NCBI GenBank assembly: GCA_002778195.1
Contig: PCDI01000002.1
Location: 2,662,859-2,726,858 of the forward strand
Source of the DNA: Raffaelea ambrosiae
Taxonomy: Eukaryota; Ascomycota; Sordariomycetes; Ophiostomatales; Ophiostomataceae
DNA: 64,000 bases
Direction: 5' to 3'
Positions 57,389 to 64,000 of the stretch are shown here, one piece after another. The position numbers and the translations under genes are program-made. A model generated the notes under the pieces. The model worked only from the letters and a program-made list of their open reading frames with translations, searched no databases and had not been told where the DNA came from. Each line of letters starts with the position of its first letter. Position 1 is the first letter of the stretch.

Positions 57389-60300
57389 ATGGCGTCCCTC
57401 CCTACCCGCGAGCGGCGCCCGTCCGTCGGCGTGCCCATTGTCGACATCCAAGGCTCTGTCGGCCCGGCCGGCATAACGCGCCCGAAGCACCGCCGCACCT
57501 TCACTGGCTTCGGCGCCAAGGAGATCAAGAGCGTCGAGGCTTCCATTCCCGAGCCGCAGCGCGAGGCCTGGCTCAAGCACCAGGTCAAGGGCTTCAAGGA
57601 GAAGGACGAGTTCGAGAACGAGGTGGTTCGCCATGTCGAGACCACGCTGGCTCGCAGCATGTTCAACTGCGACGAGGGCGCTGCCTACTCCGCCACCAGC
57701 CTTGCCTTCCGCGACCGCCTCATCCTCGATTGGAACCGCACCCAGCAGCGCCAGACGTTTGCCGACTCCAAGCGCGTCTACTACCTCAGTCTCGAGTTCC
57801 TCATGGGCCGTGCGCTTGACAATGCCATGCTTAACATTGGCAAGAAAGACACGGCAAAGTGTAAGTGGTCCGCGAGTCTGGTTGGCGGTGCGGCTTATAC
57901 GCCATGCCCACGTTCTTTTATTTATTTACGGCTTCTGTGTTGTTTGGTTTTTGATTCTTGACTCTTGACTCTTGTCTTCGATTTCTATTCCTTTCTATTG
58001 TTCGACTTCATTTGTTTTGCCGGTGTTTCTTTGCTTCTGTGCTTTCTTTGTGCTTCCTCAGCCTTTGTCGGTGCATACCCCTCTGCTGCCTCGATTGACA
58101 CTTTACTGACACCAACCAGCTGGCTTGGCCGACCTCGGCTTCCGCATTGAGGACATCATCGAGCAGGAGCACGACGCGGCCCTCGGCAATGGTGGTCTTG
58201 GCCGTCTGGCTGCCTGCTTCCTCGACAGTCTGGCCACCATGAACTACCCTGCCTGGGGCTACGGTCTGCGCTACCGTTACGGTATCTTCAAGCAGGAGAT
58301 CATCGACGGCTACCAGGTCGAGGTGCCCGACTACTGGCTCGACTTCAACCCCTGGGAGTTCCCCCGTCACGATGTGACTGTGGATGTAAGTCATTCAAAT
58401 GGGTATAGATGGATCCACGACTCTTTGCTGACATATTTCACTCCCACCGCTAGATCCAATTCTACGGTTATGTCAACAAGACCACCGATGACACCGGCAA
58501 GGTCACCGCCCACTGGCAGGGCGGCGACACCGTCCGTGCTGTGGCCTATGACATGCCCATCCCCGGCTACGCCACTCCGTCGACCAACAACCTGCGTCTG
58601 TGGTCCAGCAAGGCTGCCAGCGGCGAGTTCGACTTCCAGAAGTTCAACAACGGCGAGTACGAGAGCTCTGTCGGCGACCAGCAGCGCGCTGAGACCATCA
58701 GCGCTGTCCTGTACCCCAACGACAACCTCGACCGCGGCAAGGAGCTGCGTCTCAAGCAGCAGTACTTCTGGGTCGCCGCCTCGCTCTACGACATTGTGCG
58801 CCGCTTCAAGAAGTCCAAGCGTGCCTGGCGCGAATTCCCCGACCAGGTCGCGATTCAGCTCAACGATACCCACCCCACCCTGGCTGTCGTCGAGCTGCAG
58901 CGCATCCTGACCGATCTCGAGGGTCTCGAGTGGGACGATGCCTGGAACATCGTCTCCCAGACCTTTGGCTACACCAACCACACTGTTCTGCCTGAGGCTC
59001 TGGAGAAGTGGCCTGTCACCCTCATGCAGCACCTGCTGCCGCGCCATCTGCAGATCATCTACGACATTAACCTGTACTTCCTGCAGTACGTTGAGCGCAA
59101 CTTCCCCAAGGACCGCGACCTGCTGCGCCGCGTCTCCATTATCGAGGAGTCCACCCCCAAGATGGTCCGCATGGCCCACCTGGCCATTGTCGGATCCCAC
59201 AAGGTCAACGGTGTGGCCGAGCTGCACTCTGACCTGATTCGCACCACCATCTTCAAGGACTTCGTTGCCATCTACGGCCCCGACAAGTTCGTCAACGTCA
59301 CCAACGGCATCACCCCTCGCCGCTGGCTGCACCAGGCCAACCCGAAGTTGTCTGACCTGATCGCCACCAAGGTCGGCGGCTCCGAGGTCTTCCTCAAGGA
59401 CCTGACCCTGCTGAACAAGATTGAGCTGAGTGTCAACGACAAGGCCTTCCGCACCGCCTGGACCGAGATCAAGTATGCCAACAAGAAGCGCCTAGCGGAC
59501 TATATCAAGAAGACTCTCGACATCACCGTCAACCCGTCCGCTCTCTTTGACGTCCAGGTCAAGCGTATTCATGAGTACAAGCGCCAGCAGCTGAACATCT
59601 TTGGCGTCATCAGCCGCTACCTGACACTCAAAGCCATGACTCCCGAGGAGCGCAAGAAGGCCAACCCTCGCGTGTCCATCTTTGGTGGCAAGGCTGCCCC
59701 CGGCTACTGGATGGCTAAGCAGATCATTCACCTGGTCAACAATGTCGGAAACGTCGTCAACAAGGATCCCGATATCGGCGATGCCCTCAAGGTCGTCTTC
59801 CTCGAGGACTACAACGTCAGCAAGTCCGAAATGATCACCCCTGCCTCGGACATCAGCGAGCACATTTCCACGGCCGGTACTGAGTAAGTTTGATAAGCCT
59901 ATCCATGATGTATTTCTCAGTTACACCACACTTGCTAATGGTATTGCGTAACTACAGGGCTTCGGGTACCAGCAACATGAAGTTTGTTCTGAACGGTGGT
60001 CTCATTATCGGAACCTGCGATGGTGCCAACGTACGTTACTCCTTGGCTCCACAACGTTTGCTCGTGGTTCACTGCTAACTGTCAACAGATTGAAATCACG
60101 CGCGAGATTGGCGAGGACAACATCTTCCTGTTCGGCAACCTCGCCGAAGATGTCGAGGATCTCCGCCACAGTCACACGTACGGCGAGCATAAGATTGACC
60201 CACAACTTTTGAAGGTATTCGAGGCCATTGAGAGGGGCACATTTGGCAACCCCAACGACTTTTCGGGCATGATATCGGCCGTCCGCGAGCACGGTGACTA

Positions 60301-60523
60301 CTACCTTGTGTCGGACGACTTCCACAGCTACCTGGAGACGCAAGCGCTTGTTGACAAGGCCTACCTGGACCAGGAGACCTGGATCACCAAGTCCATCACC
60401 AGCGTTGCGCGCATGGGCTTCTTCAGCAGCGATCGCTGCATCAACGAGTACGCCGAGGAGATCTGGAACGTCGAGCCGCTGCAGCCGGATTCCAGTGTTG
60501 GCGTCGGCAATGATGAGTTGTAG
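57389..60523 (+). CDS. GPH1: Glycogen phosphorylase
   Basis: Releases glucose-1-phosphate from glycogen; a PLP enzyme of the GT35 family. Exons 57389-57860, 58120-58385, 58454-59883, 59958-60030, 60089-60523; product 891 residues, as in other ascomycetes. Motifs: YYLSLEFLMGRALDNAM (exon 1), HDAALGNGGLGRLAACF and YPAWGYGLRYRYGIF (exon 2), AIQLNDTHPTLAV, FVNVTNGITPRRWL, VKRIHEYKRQQLN and the PLP site EASGTSNMKFVLNGG with Lys731, split by intron 3. The N-terminal RERRPSVGVP resembles the Ser/Thr phosphorylation segment that controls activity in yeast, so regulation by kinase is likely. Intron 1 (259 nt) is the longest here. The start has a good context and fits the family. Confidence 0.96.
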
Positions 60524-63517
60524 GCATGTACCCTGGGAAGTTCTCTAGTTGAAAAATAATTTGGCCTGTACAAGGCGGCAAGGGCTGGACTATGAAGGAA
60601 ATTGGCGACTGGGACAAGATGGATAGAGGAGAAACGACCAAATTGCCTGATTGCTCGCGATTGTGCGATACTTCTTCTGTTTATTCTTATTTTATCAAGA
60701 TTATCCATTGGGTTTACCAGGACAGCCAAACTATCAGTAAAATGCACATTGTCCAGTATGCTTCTGATTGTGTTCTTCATATTAACATTGTGTATGCTGT
60801 GACGAACGACCCCAAGCGAGGCCACGACTGTTTGTGAGGCGGCGGGTGAAACCCCCTTGACAAAGAAACCGTTTCTTTCCAGGTGCACGGGGAAGCATGG
60901 GCCAGGAAGATGCACGGCCACAAAGCATATGCATGCCTGCGACCACACACACACACACGCACACAGAAAATAAAAATAAAAACGTCTGCCAATGTATCTT
61001 CCCGTATTGAAATGTTGGTAACCGTGCCGATGGCACGGATATTTTGGGGGCAGCACATGGGGACTTTCCAAATGGAAGTTTCAGTGATGTCATTGTGCAT
61101 GGATGCACACCACACGCGCGCATACGAGTACACAGAGAGAGGTAGCCCGGTATGCTGAAATTCGACAAGACGCCATTTTGCATAGTTGAGACGGCCGTTT
61201 TCTTCGATGCATTTTCAAAGACCTGGGACAGAGCTCCAATTCACCGGGTTCACCATGAGAAAGCAGTAAGCAGCTAACTAGTTAGTTACTACTCGTATGT
61301 ATTGCAAGCAGGGGTCATTTATCCTGCATCGGAGGGGTTTTGGGGNTAGTTACTACTCGTATGTATTGCAAGCAGGGGTCATTTATCCTGCATCGGAGGG
61401 GTTTCGGCGGGGGGTTGGGTTGGGTTGTTTGCCTTGCGTGCCTGAGGACGATTGTCTTGCCACCGACCCCTTGCGCTTTTCTCGTTGCTTTTTCCATGAC
61501 AGCCGACTGATGGACCCAGCAGTTTCAAACGGGGACAGCGCATGGTGCAACGAACCAACCAAAAATAAACGGTCGCAAAAAAGAAACTCATCATGGTGCA
61601 TCTGTGACGTCATCGGACAACCCCTGTACATTGAACGGTGGAAACGCTTTCCATAGGGCCTGCATAATAATGGTGGCTTATGACTTTTGGGGGAGAGGAC
61701 AACTCCGATCATAATTGGCTCGTGGATCTCTACTTAGGTCTGCTAGCGAGCCGGTCAAAGCCATTGCTCCTTCGCCTGGTGACGGTTCTTATTTAAAGGC
61801 GCATGTGGGAAGAGGAAGACAAAATGTGAGGGGCCGACCGCACCGACCAAGGGAAGAAGCGTGGTAAGAGAGAAGGGCAAAGTGGAAGGCAGACAGTAGT
61901 TGTGCTATACTATGCTATATTGACCACTAGCCAGGTACATAGCAAGTGACGAAATGGGAGACTGGCAAGAAAGACACAATCCGATGGCGAACAACTCGAC
62001 AGGTGCGTCCCGCTGGCTGGAATCCAAGCGCTTTTACGTTGGGTAGGGTGAGCTGTATCCCGCAAGCAGCAGTTTGCTTACTGTAGAACGCTCCACAGCC
62101 GAAGTGGGTGGTGCAGTTGGGGGACGGAGCAAAGAGGGAAGGAGCGAATCACGCATCGCAGTCGAGACTGGAAGCCGCCGCATGAAGAACGGTCTGGGCG
62201 AATAGAAGGAGACAGAAGACGGGACTGCGCAAAAAGAAGACGTCGAGAAAAAAAAGAAAGCTGTCAAGAGCGGGAAGCATACCGACAGTTGCCGCGGATA
62301 TACTATGTATATGGTCGCCAGCTCTCCTGTCTCTCTTGTCCCTTGCTCCCTCTCCTCCTCCCATCGCTCCACAGTCAACCCGGCCATTGATCCATCCATC
62401 CACCAAATCCATCCACGCCGCTCTTGCTAGATAGTTACTGGTAAATACTTGCGGCACAGGTTCGTTTCGCCGGGCCCATTCATTCCTGCTGTCCGTTCCA
62501 TTCTTTATTCCCTCTCCTCGACGCGAAACAAGACATCCGAACGCACCCATACTTGTCAATCGACCACCACTCAGCTCCACCAAGACCCAGCGCCACAGAA
62601 AAAGCCAAGCCACCCAGTGCCGAGTACACGCCCCCGATCAAGAGCTCCTTCCCAAAGAGACGCGGGGTTCCTTTTTTTTTTTTAAACTACGGAATTTCGA
62701 CCCCTTCGGTCTTTCCCCCCGCCGACCGCTTTGGCCTGTAAACGACAGGCGAGAGATTTTGCTTGCCAGCCGCAAACAGAGCAGAGAAAGGAAATAGAAG
62801 AGACCTCATTTTTTTCTTTATATTTTGAGGGTGACATCTGCTGGTGCTCTTTTTTTTCTTACACAACAAGAGCAAGAAAAAAAAAGGCCAGACGCAGAAG
62901 CCGACGCCACCATACCTACGAACAGCAGGTTGTGATACCTACGAACAGCCTGTCCAATCCCTCGTCTGCTCTGTATTACTGCCTGTATTACAGCAGACGT
63001 GCCCTCTGCCATAAGCTTTCTGGCCTGTTGACTTGGCCTCGCATTCGAGCTCTTCTTCTTCTCTTGTCCTTCGACGAGCCGAACGCTCGTCCTCCTATTA
63101 ACCGACTGCTGTCGTTCTTTCATTCTCGCACTCTTCCCCATTCAGCTGCGCACGCAAGACTCGGAAAAAGAAACAATAAAAACACCGTCCATTCCGCCGT
63201 CTCGCGCGGGCAACCACCACCACTTTATCCCTTTCATCGTCGATTTGGGGCGACCGACCTCCTTTAACTAATCACTCCTCCATTCTCCCCACCCCCCACC
63301 TAATACATACCTAAGAAACAAACACCGCCTGCCCTTCTCCTGCCATCGACATCAACGAAATCTCTCACACACACACTTCCTCTCTCGACGACGCGCGCGC
63401 GAGCTCTGCAAGCCCACGCCTACCCTTTGGCCCGGCCAATCGATATCGCAGCGTTCCCCTCTCCTTGCGTCCTTTCCCGCCCCTCGGTCGCACTCTCCGC
63501 CACACCCCACCGCAGCC
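60524..63517. other. Intergenic between glycogen phosphorylase and the HOG1-type gene
   Basis: 3 kb with no supportable gene. It holds a TACGAGTA octamer (61123), a 58-bp direct repeat around an N (61283-61404), and a CT-rich leader from about 62450 with CA-rich segments near 63360. The frames open here are short and unbiased. Confidence 0.45.
61283..61404. repeat. 58-bp direct repeat flanking one N
   Basis: Bases 61283-61340 recur exactly at 61347-61404, separated by TGGGG and an N at 61346. An exact copy on each side of an undetermined base is most simply two contig ends that were joined without collapsing their overlap. Confidence 0.85.
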
Positions 63518-64000
63518 ATGGCCGAGTTCATCCGCACCCAGATCTTTGGGACCACCTTTGAGATCACGTCCAGGTACGCGACGGAGCCAAAAACCAGGTC
63601 TCGAGGGAGTCTACAGCCGGCGCGAGCTGTCTGCTGCCTTTTCCCGCCGTTTCTCTTTGTTCGTTGCTAGCCACTGCTAACCACTGGCTTGCCCTTCTTT
63701 GTTCACAGATACTCGGACTTGCAACCGGTCGGCATGGGCGCCTTTGGGCTTGTATGGTGCGTACCAGCCAGAGCAGACGCCTGGACAACTGCTTGAGCGT
63801 CCAATTTTCCAGCTAACGAGTAACTGCGCAACAGCTCCGCCCGCGACCAGCTCACAAACCAGAGTGTCGCCATCAAGAAGATCATGAAGCCCTTTAGCAC
63901 ACCCGTCCTGGCCAAGCGCACCTACCGCGAACTGAAGCTCCTCAAGCACTTACGACACGAGAATGTGGGCACATCCGTCCCCCCTCCCTGCTTCCTGGCT
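63518..64000 (+). CDS. HOG1: HOG1-type stress-activated MAP kinase (5' part)
   Basis: The N-terminal part of the osmotic/oxidative-stress MAPK (os-2 in Neurospora, yeast Hog1). Exons 63518-63573, 63709-63756, and 63835 to about 63964, where the donor GTGGGC probably starts a third intron. The gene leaves the window. Visible: MAEFIRTQIFGTTFEITSRY, the Gly-rich loop VGMGAFGLVCSA (about 26-37), VAIKKIMKPF with the ATP lysine at 49, and TYRELKLLKHLRHEN. These exactly follow the HOG1 pattern and differ from FUS3- and SLT2-type MAPKs. The ATG has a strong context (GCAGCCATGG) and no upstream in-frame Met is needed. The TEY/TGY activation loop lies outside the window. Confidence 0.93.

Noticed and set aside
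58391..59332. 313-codon minus-strand ORF opposite glycogen phosphorylase
   Set aside because: Antisense shadow of the most conserved exon.
1..64000. Search for a secondary-metabolite cluster, a novel defence locus or an intact transposon
   Set aside because: No polyketide synthase, peptide synthetase, NLR, transposase or reverse transcriptase motifs were seen; the intact genes are conserved housekeeping or signalling genes.

Overview
This is nuclear DNA from a filamentous ascomycete. The evidence is compact protein-coding genes split by short introns (57 to about 260 nt) with GTAAGT-type donors and CTAAC/CTGAC branch sites, strongly GC-biased third codon positions, CT-rich leaders before many start codons, and a full set of ascomycete housekeeping genes. 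Protein content (GNA-3-type G-alpha, HOG1-type MAPK, a methionine-pathway cystathionine beta-lyase, expanded Gln/Ala tracts) fits a Sordariomycete. A narrower placement, for example Ophiostomatales, is only a guess. Two undetermined-base sites (56628-56652 and 61346) show a draft assembly.

Layout. 1-9 kb is accessory: a weak small ORF, a long decayed hypothetical gene (1073-2720), the intact cystathionine beta-lyase gene (3781-5198), a second decayed hypothetical gene (5889-6688) and two neighbouring decayed aminoglycoside-phosphotransferase-like (APH-fold) genes on the minus strand (6798-7451 and 7570-8414). From 10 kb on the window is a conserved core: TMS1/SERINC (minus) diverging from an MCH1-like transporter (plus), then, all on plus, MCD4 (GPI ethanolamine-phosphate transferase 1), cullin-1, the nuclear HtrA protease NMA111, a very long INCENP/Sli15 orthologue, and a J-domain protein with a huge disordered tail. 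An 8 kb interval with no supportable gene follows (42986-51033), its second half strongly pyrimidine-rich on the plus strand. It leads to a GNA-3-type G-alpha gene. After it come a second gene-poor stretch with an assembly gap, glycogen phosphorylase, and the 5' end of a HOG1-type MAP kinase running off the window.

Functional reading. The genes are mostly independent: amino-acid synthesis (met-2), membrane and GPI biology (TMS1, MCH1-like, MCD4), ubiquitin/proteolysis (CUL1, NMA111), chromosome segregation (INCENP), and nutrient/stress signalling with reserve carbohydrate (G-alpha, glycogen phosphorylase, HOG1). I resolved splice junctions for 11 genes (31 complete introns) by hand from frame continuity and family conservation. 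No rRNA, tRNA, CRISPR array or intact transposon was recognised. I did not find a convincing new multi-gene system. The most unusual signals are the cluster of gene relics at the left end, an octamer (TACTCGTA and its reverse complement) dispersed in non-coding DNA, the long pyrimidine-rich G-alpha leader region, and the outsized disordered INCENP and J-domain proteins.
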